DNA of 64,000 bases from Flavobacteriaceae bacterium (GTDB lineage: Bacteria > Bacteroidota > Bacteroidia > Flavobacteriales > Flavobacteriaceae). The position numbers and the translations under genes were made by a program. The notes under the pieces were generated by a model, which saw nothing but the letters and a program-made list of their open reading frames with translations, had not been told where the DNA came from and made no database searches. The stretch is from the NCBI GenBank assembly GCA_002862645.1, contig PKDQ01000023.1:28935-92934 (forward strand), given 5' to 3'. Positions 9,172 through 17,954 of this stretch are shown in pieces. Position 1 is the first letter of the stretch. The number at the start of each line of letters is the position of its first letter.

Positions 9172-10108
9172 TTAATTAAATGTTACTTTTTTTTGTTGTG
9201 CTTGTTTGCGTTTTTCTTCAAATTCTTTTTTTCTTATTTCAAGTTCTTTTAGCCGTTCTTTTTTACGTTTGGCTAGCGCCTCTTCTTTTTCTTTTTTCTT
9301 ACGTGCGACTTCGGCTTCACGTTCTTGCTTTCTACGCTCGAGTTCAGCTTTCTTCGCCGCTTGTTTTTCTTCTGAGGTTAGGTCAGAAGTTGCCTCTTTT
9401 TTGGCCCCCCCCCCCCGATCTTCTAGCCTCTTTTTTACGCTGAAGCTCAGCTTTTCTTTCTTCAAGAAGCTTTAGGCGTTCGGCCCTTTGCTGCTCTATT
9501 TTTTTCTTTCTCTCGTCTAAAGATGGATTTGAGCGTTCTTTGCGTTCTTCTTTTTTGCTTTCTGCCAAAAAAGCTTGTGCTTTTTTCTTGTCTTCAATTT
9601 CTAAGTATCGAATAACAAGGTCGCTAATATCGTATTTTTTTTCAGAATGTAACACAAGAATATCAGCAGTACTATCAAAAACATAATTTAGTTTTCGGTC
9701 AGTAGCAATTTCTCTTATGGATGTCAGTATTTCATCCTGGGCGGGTTGTGCTAATAACAGCTTTTGTTTAATCCAATCGCCCTCAACTCCAAAACGTTGC
9801 TCAACGTATTGATCTAGTTTGTCCTGTTCAAAGGCAATATCATCTTCGCGTTCTTCAGCGATTTCTTCTGTAAGCAGCGGTCTCTCGATTTCAAGGGCCT
9901 TTCTTTGCTCATCTAATTCTTTTTGCTTTATGTCAATTTCGTTACGCCATGATACAATTTTGGCTTCTAAGTCTTGACTAGATTCAGAGAAGCCGCTATG
10001 TGCTGCTAAAACTTTGTCTATATCCAAAAACCCTATCCTCACATTGCGTTGCGCATATGTAAGGCCTATTACAAAAAAGCATAACATCAAGGAACAAAAA
10101 AAACGCAT
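9172..10108 (-). CDS. OmpH/Skp-family protein with long coiled-coil tail, frame broken in a 12-G tract
   Basis: The start is placed at 10108 (MRFFCSLMLCFFVIGLTYAQ, a clean signal peptide, 11 bp after the bamA stop); a longer frame from 10156 would overlap bamA. The mature protein begins NVRIGFLDIDKVLAAHSGF, the OmpH signature, and continues as a highly charged coiled coil. At 9405–9416 the minus strand reads twelve G in a row. With G12 translation shifts and stops at 9383 (241 aa, ending GGGGQKRGNF). With G11 the frame would continue through RRKQEREAEVARKKKEKEE and related Lys/Glu repeats to 9172, giving 311 aa. The downstream frame keeps coherent coding content (9172–9465), so either the tract varies in length in the population or the sequence has a homopolymer error. 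The charged tail beyond the tract is longer than standard Skp. Confidence 0.8.
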
Positions 10109-10119
10109 TTGCTTCTTTA

Positions 10120-12672
10120 TTAGAATTGTTGCCCTATTATAAAGTGTGTTTCCCATCCGTTGGGATTTAAGTCATTTGGTACCTCGCTATCAAACCCATA
10201 TCCAAAATCTATGCCTAACAAGCCAAATGCGGGCATAAAAATTCGGACACCAAAGCCTGCTGAGCGCTTACTATCAAACGGATTAAACGCACGAAAATTG
10301 TCATAACCATTACCTGCTTCTAAAAAACTTAAAGCATAAATAGACGCACTTGGTTTTAATGTAATGGGGTAACGCAGTTCAAGCGAGAATTTATTATAAA
10401 CTGTTGAACCATCTCTACTGGATAACGATTGGTTTTCGTAGCCTCTAAGCGCAATAGTTTCTCTTCCATCCATGGCATATTGTTGTAGCCCATCGCCCCC
10501 TAAGAAGTAGCGTTCAAAGGGAATATTACCTCTATCGGGATTGTATGCTCCTAAAAAACCAAATTCAGCATGAGTGCGCAATATTAATTTATCAATTATG
10601 CGGGTATACCAAGTACCTTCAAAGTTTAATTTATAATACTCTAACCACTTAAAGCGTTCTTGATCAATTTTAGCTTGGTCAGGATTGCCATTTGCATCTT
10701 GATACGCAGCTAAGTTTTTCAAATTGCCATAATCCATATTATTTACCAATGAATATGGGAAAGTGAGTTTAGCACCTATCGTAAATGAAGAGCCGCCAAC
10801 GGGAAATATGGGATTTGTATAGGTGTTATTTCTAGATAAGGCTATGGCGTAAAACAAGTTGTTTGAAACCCCATCTCCGAAAGTAAACAACCCTGTATAA
10901 TAGTTGTTTAAGTCAAAGTATTGGTAACCTATTGTTTGAGAAAGCGTAAAGTAATCGTCAGGAACCTGTAGGCGTTTGGCCAAACCAAAGTTGATACCAC
11001 GAATTTTAAAATATTGAGATTTATCTGCCAACCCTGTCATATAGTTATAGCGGTACTGGGTAGTTTGCGAAATAGAGGTCGAAAAACGCACGGGCTGCTC
11101 TCCACCTAGCCAAGGTTCTGAAAACGAGAAGCTGTACGTTTCAAAGAAGCGACTCGCTTGAAGACGCAGCGCCAACTGTTGTCCGTCACCCATAGGCACT
11201 GGCTTATATTCTTTCTTGTTAAAAATGTTGCGCATGGAAAAGTTATTAAACGAAAGCCCTAGGGTTCCAATAAATCCACCGCCACCATAACCACCTTGTA
11301 GTTCAATTTGGCTAGCCCCTTTTTCTACCAAGCCGTATTCAATATCAACAGTCCCGGCGTTGGGGTCCACATCCTTAAAGTCAGGCGATATTTGCTCAGG
11401 ATCAAAAAAGCCCAATTGCCCTAACTCACGAACCGAGCGTACCACTTTATCTTTGCTGTAGAGTTCGCCCGGGCGTGTACGAATTTCTCTGTAAATAACG
11501 TGGTCGTTTGTTCTGTCATTACCTCTAACACTAATCCTATTAAAATAGGCAGGCTTGCCTTCTGTAATACGAATTTCGAAGTTAATGGTGTCATTTGCAG
11601 CACTTACCTCAACAGGATTTATGCTGGAGAATAAGTAACCGTTGTTTTGGTATAGGTTTGTGAGGTCTTCACCATCTGGTTTGGTTTGATCTGCAATACG
11701 CTTACGTAACAACACCCCATTGTACGTATCACCAGATTTAATACCCAGTACTCTTCTAAGTTGTGCGTCACTATAAACGGAATTACCAATAAAATCAACA
11801 TCGCCGAAGTAATACTTGTCGCCTTCTTGAACGTTGATAACAACATCAATCTTGTTGTCGTCTATACTGATGCTGTCGGAAAGGATTCGGGCATCTCGAT
11901 AGCCTTTTTCTTTGTAGAAATCCAGCAGTTTCTTGAGGTCTTCTTCATAATCAGCCTCAATATACTTTGAACGTTTCCAAAAGCGGCCTGGGAATTCTAA
12001 CCTTGTATTTTTAATTTTTTTACGAAGTTTTTTGGATTTATAAACTTCATTGCCCTTAAAAGTAATGGAGCGTACCTTTACGCGGTCACCTCGATCAACA
12101 GAAACCAACATTTTTTGATTGTTCACAGCTGTCGTATCGGTCTTGGTGTCTATGGTTACTTTGGTGTTTAAAAAACCTTCTTTTTTGTATTTGTTTTCAA
12201 TGTAGTTTTTGGTAGTAGAAAGGAAGTTCTTACTGAGTTTTTTTCCTTTTTTAATGTCTGTGTCTTTGACAATAGTCTCGATTTTACCTTTTTTGATCCC
12301 TTTGATGGTGTAGTCAGAAAGCGTGGGTAATTCTTGAATGTAAAGTTCCAAATCAGCTACTTCACCATCTAAATTTGTGATAAAAAACTCAATATCACTA
12401 AAAAGCTCAAGCTTCCATAACTTATTAATGGTAGCGCTAATTTCTTCGCCAGGAATTTGAATGCGTTGGCCTTTTTTAAGACCGGTATATGCCACAACCG
12501 TTTGTGGGCTAAAACTCTTTACGCCAGTAACATTAATTTCTCCAAGTTCATAAAACTTACCTTTATCATAGGCATTTTCTTGCGCGTTGGCTTGATTGAA
12601 ACCAAACAGCACAATACACAAAATAAGGGGAAGGAGTAAACAGTTACGTAAGTTGCTCGCTTGTTTTTCCAA
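10120..12672 (-). CDS. bamA: Outer-membrane protein assembly factor BamA
   Basis: The 850-aa protein has a signal peptide (LLLPLILCIVLFGF…ANAQ, about 1–30), tandem POTRA domains (about 40–440; the first begins YELGEINVTGVKSFSP, later ones KVRSITFKGNEVYKSKKL, YYFGDVDFIGNSVYSDAQL and YFNRISVRGNDRTND), and a C-terminal Omp85 barrel (about 450–850) containing the VRGYE-like IALRGYENQ and ending with a terminal Phe (HFIIGQQF). It is the core of the machine that inserts barrels into the outer membrane. The start lies inside the 3' end of uppS (29-bp overlap), so the two are translationally linked; no nearer Met exists. Confidence 0.96.
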   Translation of the reverse strand: MEKQASNLRNCLLLPLILCIVLFGFNQANAQENAYDKGKFYELGEINVTGVKSFSPQTVVAYTGLKKGQRIQIPGEEISATINKLWKLELFSDIEFFITNLDGEVADLELYIQELPTLSDYTIKGIKKGKIETIVKDTDIKKGKKLSKNFLSTTKNYIENKYKKEGFLNTKVTIDTKTDTTAVNNQKMLVSVDRGDRVKVRSITFKGNEVYKSKKLRKKIKNTRLEFPGRFWKRSKYIEADYEEDLKKLLDFYKEKGYRDARILSDSISIDDNKIDVVINVQEGDKYYFGDVDFIGNSVYSDAQLRRVLGIKSGDTYNGVLLRKRIADQTKPDGEDLTNLYQNNGYLFSSINPVEVSAANDTINFEIRITEGKPAYFNRISVRGNDRTNDHVIYREIRTRPGELYSKDKVVRSVRELGQLGFFDPEQISPDFKDVDPNAGTVDIEYGLVEKGASQIELQGGYGGGGFIGTLGLSFNNFSMRNIFNKKEYKPVPMGDGQQLALRLQASRFFETYSFSFSEPWLGGEQPVRFSTSISQTTQYRYNYMTGLADKSQYFKIRGINFGLAKRLQVPDDYFTLSQTIGYQYFDLNNYYTGLFTFGDGVSNNLFYAIALSRNNTYTNPIFPVGGSSFTIGAKLTFPYSLVNNMDYGNLKNLAAYQDANGNPDQAKIDQERFKWLEYYKLNFEGTWYTRIIDKLILRTHAEFGFLGAYNPDRGNIPFERYFLGGDGLQQYAMDGRETIALRGYENQSLSSRDGSTVYNKFSLELRYPITLKPSASIYALSFLEAGNGYDNFRAFNPFDSKRSAGFGVRIFMPAFGLLGIDFGYGFDSEVPNDLNPNGWETHFIIGQQF

Positions 12673-13381
12673 ATCTACGTTCTCTTTTTAGATAACTATT
12701 AATTGCTTGGTGAAGCTCATACTCATCGAACTCTGGCCACATTACATCTGTAAAGTACAGTTCAGCATAAGCGATTTGCCATAAAAGAAAATTACTTATG
12801 CGAACTTCGCCGCTGGTACGGATGAGTAAATCTACATCAGGCAAATGTTGCGTGTAAAGATGCTCATTTATTATGATTTCATCAATATTTTCAATGTTAA
12901 TTGTGCTATTTTTAACTTTTTTACTAATATCAATAATAGCTTGCTTGATTTCCTCACGTGCGCCATAGCTAAGTGCTAAGGTTAAATTTGTACCCGTATT
13001 TATTTGTGTTTTTTCAATAACTTCTGCTAATTCCTCACGCACTTTTTTAGGTAGTTTATCCAAAGAACCAATAGCCGATAGGCGAATGTTATTCTTTGTC
13101 ATACGTCGTAATTCGTGACGAAGATTTCGCACCAAAAGTGACATAAGCGTGGAAACTTCTGTCTTTGGACGGTTCCAGTTTTCAGTAGAAAAGGCATAAA
13201 GCGTAAGGTGTTTAATACCTAATTTTGCAGCTGCTTCGACTGTTTTTCGAACTGCTTTTGCGCCTGCCTCATGACCACGCAAACGATTTTTACCTTGCTG
13301 TTGTGCCCAACGTCCATTACCATCCATAATAACAGCAATGTGTTGCGGCAATTCATCGGAATTAAATTCTTGTAAGTTCAT
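12644..13381 (-). CDS. uppS: Isoprenyl (undecaprenyl-diphosphate) synthase
   Basis: From Met at 13381 (MNLQEFNSDELPQHIAVIMDGNGRWA) the protein is 245 aa, the normal cis-prenyltransferase length. It shows the catalytic Asp20 in IMDGNGRWA (21–26), the substrate-binding LYAFSTENWNRP, and the C-terminal LPDVDLLIRTSGEVRISNFLLWQIAYAELYF. It makes the lipid carrier for peptidoglycan and O-antigen. A longer frame from 13414 exists but would overlap the upstream barrel gene; Met at 13381 sits just after that gene's stop (13386). Expressed with nadK, the barrel gene and bamA. Confidence 0.95.
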   Translation of the reverse strand: MNLQEFNSDELPQHIAVIMDGNGRWAQQQGKNRLRGHEAGAKAVRKTVEAAAKLGIKHLTLYAFSTENWNRPKTEVSTLMSLLVRNLRHELRRMTKNNIRLSAIGSLDKLPKKVREELAEVIEKTQINTGTNLTLALSYGAREEIKQAIIDISKKVKNSTINIENIDEIIINEHLYTQHLPDVDLLIRTSGEVRISNFLLWQIAYAELYFTDVMWPEFDEYELHQAINSYLKRERRFGKTSEQLT

Positions 13382-13385
13382 TTTC

Positions 13386-14093
13386 TTAATCTCTACAACA
13401 TGGAAGTCTCCCAAAGCCGTAAGTTATTGAAATCCCTGTAAACACAAGCCAATCACTGCTTAAACTTGTTGAAAATTGTTCAGCAGTAGGTTTTTTTTCA
13501 AGATTAGGGAAGCTTCCATCTAAATTGTCGCTAAAGGTAAATTGAGGTCGCACTTCTGCAGCCAAAATCCATGATTTGCCAAAGTTAAACTTCACGCCCA
13601 CTCCAAAAGGGATGCCAACGGTCACTACTTTTCCTGAAGCACGAGATGATGGTACAGATGGATCAAAATAAACATCCTGAATAATCATGCGGTTTACACC
13701 TGCATGAATGTAGGGGGTCCATGAAAACCCAAACTCACCAACGGGAAGGTTTACATAATTAATTTCAATCGCAGCACCTAGCGTAGAATAGTCGTTGGAA
13801 AAGGAAAGAGGGGAGGGCGACCGCTGCAAGCGATCTAATTCTGAAGCATTTAGATCATTTCCACTTAATTTTCCTCTGCTGTACATGACACGAAGCCCAA
13901 TGCGCTCATTATAATTGCGTTTATAAATAAGACCTATTTCAAGATGTCTAGGCTGAATGAGTTGGGTGCTTCCTATTTCACCAACATAATTTACACCACC
14001 AACATTGATGCCAAACTCATGCCTTTGAGCAGTGCTAAAACTACTCACAAGAACAAACAATGCAATCCAAAACCAAATACGCCTATTGATCAT
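13386..14093 (-). CDS. Small outer-membrane beta-barrel protein (DUF6089-like)
   Basis: Start chosen at 14093 (MINRRIWFWIALFVLVSSFSTAQ, signal peptide), 37 nt after nadK ends; a longer frame from 14213 would run back into nadK. The mature part of about 210 residues has alternating aromatic/glycine strands (HEFGINVGGVNYVGEIG, HLEIGLIYKRNY, IGLRVMYSRGKL, GVGVKFNFGKSWILAAEVRP, LVFTGISITYGFGRLP), as in eight-stranded barrels. A protein of this kind (DUF6089 in domain databases) commonly sits between nadK and uppS/bamA in Flavobacteriia. Its exact role is unknown; the neighbourhood suggests a role in envelope assembly or simply a client of BamA. Confidence 0.75.
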   Translation of the reverse strand: MINRRIWFWIALFVLVSSFSTAQRHEFGINVGGVNYVGEIGSTQLIQPRHLEIGLIYKRNYNERIGLRVMYSRGKLSGNDLNASELDRLQRSPSPLSFSNDYSTLGAAIEINYVNLPVGEFGFSWTPYIHAGVNRMIIQDVYFDPSVPSSRASGKVVTVGIPFGVGVKFNFGKSWILAAEVRPQFTFSDNLDGSFPNLEKKPTAEQFSTSLSSDWLVFTGISITYGFGRLPCCRD

Positions 14094-14130
14094 TTTCTTA
14101 CATGAAAACTGAAAAGCACAAGCTTTATTG

Positions 14131-15000
14131 TTAATTGCGCTTATCTTGTCCCCAAAGAAGCTTGTTTCGCAAGGTATCAAAAAAGCCATGTGTATTAGAT
14201 CGTATAAAGACAATGGGGTTATTTGCCTTTTTGATACTAATAGTGATGTTCATCGGCACAGAAAAGAGTCGGGTATCTAGAGAAATGAGATGAGAGTCTC
14301 CTCTGCCTTCAACGTGAATTTTTATTTCAACATCATCAGCAACAACGAGCGGTCTAACGTTGAGGTTATGTGGTGCGATCGGGGTTAAGACTAAACTTTT
14401 TGCTTCTGGGGCGATAATGGGTCCGCCACTACTCAAGGAATATCCAGTGGATCCTGTTGGAGTAGCTACGACCAAACCATCAGCCCAGTAGAGATTCACA
14501 TAGGCATCATTGACTTGGGTGTTGATGGTAACCATTGAGGTTGTGTTTTCACGGCTTAAAGAAATTTCATTTAAGGCCAATGGAAATTCATTTAGTTCGG
14601 CAACAGCAGGTGTTGTTTTGATTTCAAGTACACTTCGTTCTTCTGTTACGTAGTTTTTGGCCATGATATCATGAAGCATGGCTTCCATTTCGTCGGGTTG
14701 AATGGTTGCTAAAAAGCCAAGGCGGCCAGTATTGACCCCAATCAAAGGTATTTTTGATTCACGGATGTAATACAAGGCACGCAATACGGTCCCATCTCCA
14801 CCAACAGCAAAAAAAACAGCTGTTTTTGGGTCTAAGTCTTTATGAGAATCAAATGGGGTTGCAGCAGTATTAGGAATATGTTGCAACAATTCTTTTTCCA
14901 CTTGAATACCAGCGCCTTTACTCTCAAAAAAACCAACAATTTCCCCAGCTATTTTTAAAGATGCTGCGTCGTGAACCAAGCTGTATAAAGCTACTTTCAT
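14131..15000 (-). CDS. nadK: NAD kinase
   Basis: The 289-aa cytoplasmic enzyme phosphorylates NAD to NADP. It has the kinase motif GGDGT (67–71), the NTGRLGFLATI block (about 94–104), the conserved region around ALNEISLSR, and the second conserved segment VATPTGSTGYSLSSGGPI. Length is normal. It is the first gene of the minus-strand envelope operon. A -7 box (TAACTTTG) ends four bases upstream of the ATG, implying a leader of near-zero length. Confidence 0.95.
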   Translation of the reverse strand: MKVALYSLVHDAASLKIAGEIVGFFESKGAGIQVEKELLQHIPNTAATPFDSHKDLDPKTAVFFAVGGDGTVLRALYYIRESKIPLIGVNTGRLGFLATIQPDEMEAMLHDIMAKNYVTEERSVLEIKTTPAVAELNEFPLALNEISLSRENTTSMVTINTQVNDAYVNLYWADGLVVATPTGSTGYSLSSGGPIIAPEAKSLVLTPIAPHNLNVRPLVVADDVEIKIHVEGRGDSHLISLDTRLFSVPMNITISIKKANNPIVFIRSNTHGFFDTLRNKLLWGQDKRN

Positions 15001-15004
15001 ACTG

Positions 15005-15012
15005 CAAAGTTA
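15005..15012 (-). promoter_or_regulatory. -7 box TAACTTTG for nadK and the envelope operon
   Basis: On the minus strand TAACTTTG matches TAnnTTTG and is followed by CAGT and then the nadK ATG. No TTG is found at the usual -33 distance. The pdxJ -7 box lies about 30 bp away on the other strand, so the two promoters share this short divergent region. Confidence 0.5.
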
Positions 15013-15043
15013 GACCAAAATGCTCAAAGGGACATTATTGTGT

Positions 15044-15051
15044 TATTTTTG
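15044..15051 (+). promoter_or_regulatory. -7 box TATTTTTG for pdxJ
   Basis: TATTTTTG matches TAnnTTTG and ends 13 nt before the pdxJ ATG at 15065. It lies inside the longer reading frame that begins at 15020, which argues that 15065 is the true start. Confidence 0.45.
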
Positions 15052-15064
15052 CATAAAAAGCGGC

Positions 15065-15784
15065 ATGACAAAGCTTAGTGTGAACATCAATAAAATAGCC
15101 ACCCTGCGCAACGCAAGAGGAGGCGATCAGCCAAATATTTTACAAGTTGCTAAAGACGCACAAGCATTTGGCGCACAAGGAATTACTGTTCACCCTAGGC
15201 CCGACGAGCGACATATTACCTATCAAGATGCCCAAGAATTACCCACTGTTATCACTACCGAATTTAATATTGAAGGAAACCCCATTCCAAAATTTATAGA
15301 TATGGTATGCGCCATTAAACCCGATCAAGTGACTTTGGTGCCAGATGCTCCAGATGCCATTACTTCCAATGCAGGTTGGGATACGGTGGCCAATCGTGCA
15401 TTCCTACAAGAAGTTGTTCAAGAATTTAAGCAACATGGCATTCGCACGTCCATATTTTTAGATCCCGATGCGGTACAAGTGGAAGCTGCTGTCAGAACAG
15501 GCACAGACCGTATTGAGCTCTATACACAAGCGTATGCTGAAGCGTATCCACTAGACCCTGCAAAAGCCATAGCACCATTTGTAGATGCTGCTACAAAAGC
15601 ACAAGAAGTTGGACTAGGCCTTAATGCCGGCCACGACTTGAGCTTACACAATATCGCATTTTTCGCCCAACAATTACCTGGATTATTAGAAGTGTCTATT
15701 GGACATGCCCTTATTTGCGAGTCTTTGTACTATGGTCTTGAGAACGTCATTAACCAATACATAGCCAAGCTATCGACGCACTAG
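15065..15784 (+). CDS. pdxJ: Pyridoxine 5'-phosphate synthase
   Basis: From Met at 15065 (MTKLSVNINKIATLRNARGG) the protein is 239 aa, the normal PdxJ length; the longer frame from 15020 adds a cysteine-rich stretch not found in the family and overlaps the promoter. Visible signatures are NINKIATLRNARGG near the N-terminus, ITVHPRPDERHI (catalytic His region), FLDPD, and the phosphate-binding GLGLNAGHDLSLHN. It condenses 1-deoxyxylulose phosphate with aminoacetone phosphate to form vitamin B6 phosphate. A hydrolase gene follows with no gap. Confidence 0.95.
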   Translation: MTKLSVNINKIATLRNARGGDQPNILQVAKDAQAFGAQGITVHPRPDERHITYQDAQELPTVITTEFNIEGNPIPKFIDMVCAIKPDQVTLVPDAPDAITSNAGWDTVANRAFLQEVVQEFKQHGIRTSIFLDPDAVQVEAAVRTGTDRIELYTQAYAEAYPLDPAKAIAPFVDAATKAQEVGLGLNAGHDLSLHNIAFFAQQLPGLLEVSIGHALICESLYYGLENVINQYIAKLSTH

Positions 15785-15837
15785 TTCACAGCACCATTAT
15801 TGGCCAGGGTGAAAGTCTAATCATATTACACGGCTTT

Positions 15838-16542
15838 TTGGGGATGTCAGACAATTGGCGCACCCATGCCAAATTTTGGTCGACTCAATATGAAGTACAT
15901 GCCATTGATCAGCGCAACCACGGAAAAAGCTTTCACAGCCAAGAGTTCAATTACGATTTAATGGCTGCGGATATTATTGCCTATATGGATGAGCGCAATA
16001 TCCCACAAGCTATTGTACTTGGTCACTCCATGGGTGGTAAAACAGCCATGAACTTGGCGCTTCAATACCCCACTCGCGTTTCCAAACTCATTGTCGCTGA
16101 CATAGCACCCAAAAAATATGACATTGACACCAAATTTTCAAACATTATAAAGGGGCTTTTGCACCTCCATAATTTGACCCTTCAATCAAGAACCGAAGCG
16201 GACACGTTGCTTATGCCTTTTGTTCAAGAAATGGGCGTTCGCCAATTTTTACTTAAAAATCTAACCTGGACAGAACAAAAAACCCTTAGCCTTCGTTGTA
16301 ATATTGAAGTAATGCAACACAAGTTCAAAGAAATCGGTGCTGCACCAACTGGATTGCCTTACACTGGAAAGACGCTGTTTTTGGCAGGAAAACAGTCTGA
16401 TTATGTGTTGCAAACAGATATGACATCCATACATGATCTTTTCCCAAGGGCTTCATTACATTGGGTTGCCAATGCGGGGCATTGGCTTCATGCCGAAAAC
16501 CCCAAAGGATTTACCATAGCCTTGCAAGATTTCTTAAGTTAA
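15838..16542 (+). CDS. Alpha/beta-fold hydrolase (YbfF-like esterase), start codon uncertain
   Basis: The frame holds GHSMGGKTA with the nucleophile Ser, a DQRNHGKS loop, and a C-terminal AGHWLHAENP with the catalytic His, as in YbfF-type esterases. The first usable start codon is a TTG at 15838, but the frame is open back to 15754 and the 19 codons before TTG read VHSTIIGQGESLIILHGFL, the first strand and HGF oxyanion-loop motif that this fold needs. No ATG, GTG or TTG exists in that extension; the likely original start overlaps the pdxJ stop at 15781–15784. So the true protein is probably about 253 aa, starting at a non-standard codon or by coupling. Substrate unknown. Confidence 0.8.
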   Translation: MGMSDNWRTHAKFWSTQYEVHAIDQRNHGKSFHSQEFNYDLMAADIIAYMDERNIPQAIVLGHSMGGKTAMNLALQYPTRVSKLIVADIAPKKYDIDTKFSNIIKGLLHLHNLTLQSRTEADTLLMPFVQEMGVRQFLLKNLTWTEQKTLSLRCNIEVMQHKFKEIGAAPTGLPYTGKTLFLAGKQSDYVLQTDMTSIHDLFPRASLHWVANAGHWLHAENPKGFTIALQDFLS

Positions 16543-16561
16543 TGCGCCCTTTAACATTACT

Positions 16562-16591
16562 TTGACCTTGCTTAAAAATAGCCTACTTTTG
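16562..16591 (+). promoter_or_regulatory. tig promoter (TTG-N19-TACTTTTG)
   Basis: TTG at 16562–16564 and TACTTTTG at 16584–16591 are spaced by 19 nt, a full match to the Bacteroidota consensus TTG-N17–23-TAnnTTTG. The box ends 11 nt before the tig ATG. Confidence 0.65.
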
Positions 16592-16602
16592 CCAGCTATT
16601 AA

Positions 16603-17925
16603 ATGAAAAAAATGAACGTAACGCGAAAAGACGTAGATGCACTAAATGCAGTGATTTCCGTTGATATTAATCAAGAAGACGTAGCCCCCAAAGTGGAGCA
16701 AGTATTAAATGACTACCGCAAGCGCGCTGATATTCCCGGTTTTAGAAAAGGGAATGTGCCCATGGGAGTTATCAAAAAGCAATACGGCCAAGCTGTTATG
16801 GTTGATGAGGTAAACAAGATGTTACAATCGTCCCTGAACGACTTCCTCAATGAAGAAAAGATTTCTATTTTAGGCAACCCATTACCCGTTCCTGTAGATA
16901 ATATTGATTGGGATGCCGCCGCCTTTTCTTTTGATTTTGAACTGGGCTTGACGCCAGAAGTGGAGGTAAAACTTCCCAACCGAAAAGCAGTTACACGATA
17001 TGAAATTCAAGCAGACGAAAAGTTTGTGAACGAACAATTGGTACGCCTTCAGAAACAATACGGCGCCATTGTTCCTACCAATGACGTAACTACTGATACA
17101 GAATTGACCGTTGGTGTTTCTTATGAGGGTAGTGCCGATCAAAAAAGTGCCACATTTACGGTCAGCGAGCTAAAAAGCAAGAAAGCCCTCAACGCCTTCA
17201 AAAAGGCTACGATTGGCGAAGTGGTTGAATTTTCAACCAAAGGCTTGTTTAAAGAAGAGCATGTATTGCGTCGTGTAATGGAAACACTTCCAGAAAAAGC
17301 AGTAACACTTTCGCTTACCCTACAAGAGCGTAACAACCGCACTTTAGCCGATTTAGATCAAGATTTTTTTGATAAAGTATTTGGTAAAGATGCTGTGAAG
17401 TCTGCTACAGACTGTAAGGAAAAACTCAAAGCAGATGCCATGGGTCATTTTGAAACACAAGCCAATCAAAAGTTTGTCAACGATATGACTGAACATTTGA
17501 TTGACAACACCAAGTTTTCGCTGCCAGCAGCGTTCTTAAAAAAATGGATGCAAACAGTAGGTGAAAACCCAATAACAGAAGAGGAAGCCGAAGCAGAATA
17601 CGCCAAATCAGAACGTGGCTTACGCTACCAATTGATTGAATCAAAACTTATGCAAGAGCACAACCTTCAAATCACTAGAGAAGAAGTGGAAACATACGCT
17701 AAAGACTCGATTAAAAACCAAATGGTGCAATATGGTCGTACAGACATTCAGGATGAAGAACTCACAGAAATAGCAGGACGTATTTTGGGCAACCAAGAAG
17801 AAGTAAAACGCATGTCCGATCAAGTGATGAGTGAGAAAATGCGACAGTTGTTTTTGGAAAAAGGCAACATCAAAGTCAAGAAACTATCTTATGACGACTT
17901 TATCAAACAAGCGTACAAAAAATAA
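16603..17925 (+). CDS. tig: Trigger factor
   Basis: The 440-aa ribosome-associated chaperone has the N-terminal ribosome-binding domain with PGFRKGNVPMGVIKKQYG (about 45–62; the family signature is GFRxGxxP), a divergent central region where the FKBP-type prolyl isomerase would lie, and a helical C-terminal domain (about 260–440) containing the arm segments. The weak isomerase region appears usual for Bacteroidota trigger factors. It starts the tig–clpP–clpX cluster, a gene order conserved across bacteria: folding and degradation of nascent or damaged proteins. Confidence 0.92.
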   Translation: MKKMNVTRKDVDALNAVISVDINQEDVAPKVEQVLNDYRKRADIPGFRKGNVPMGVIKKQYGQAVMVDEVNKMLQSSLNDFLNEEKISILGNPLPVPVDNIDWDAAAFSFDFELGLTPEVEVKLPNRKAVTRYEIQADEKFVNEQLVRLQKQYGAIVPTNDVTTDTELTVGVSYEGSADQKSATFTVSELKSKKALNAFKKATIGEVVEFSTKGLFKEEHVLRRVMETLPEKAVTLSLTLQERNNRTLADLDQDFFDKVFGKDAVKSATDCKEKLKADAMGHFETQANQKFVNDMTEHLIDNTKFSLPAAFLKKWMQTVGENPITEEEAEAEYAKSERGLRYQLIESKLMQEHNLQITREEVETYAKDSIKNQMVQYGRTDIQDEELTEIAGRILGNQEEVKRMSDQVMSEKMRQLFLEKGNIKVKKLSYDDFIKQAYKK

Positions 17926-17954
17926 TCGCTATATTTAACTTAGAACTTTAGGAC

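Noticed and set aside
9180..9475. Phe-rich plus-strand frames opposite the ompH gene
   Set aside because: They are the complement of Lys/Glu-rich coiled-coil codons and have no independent support.
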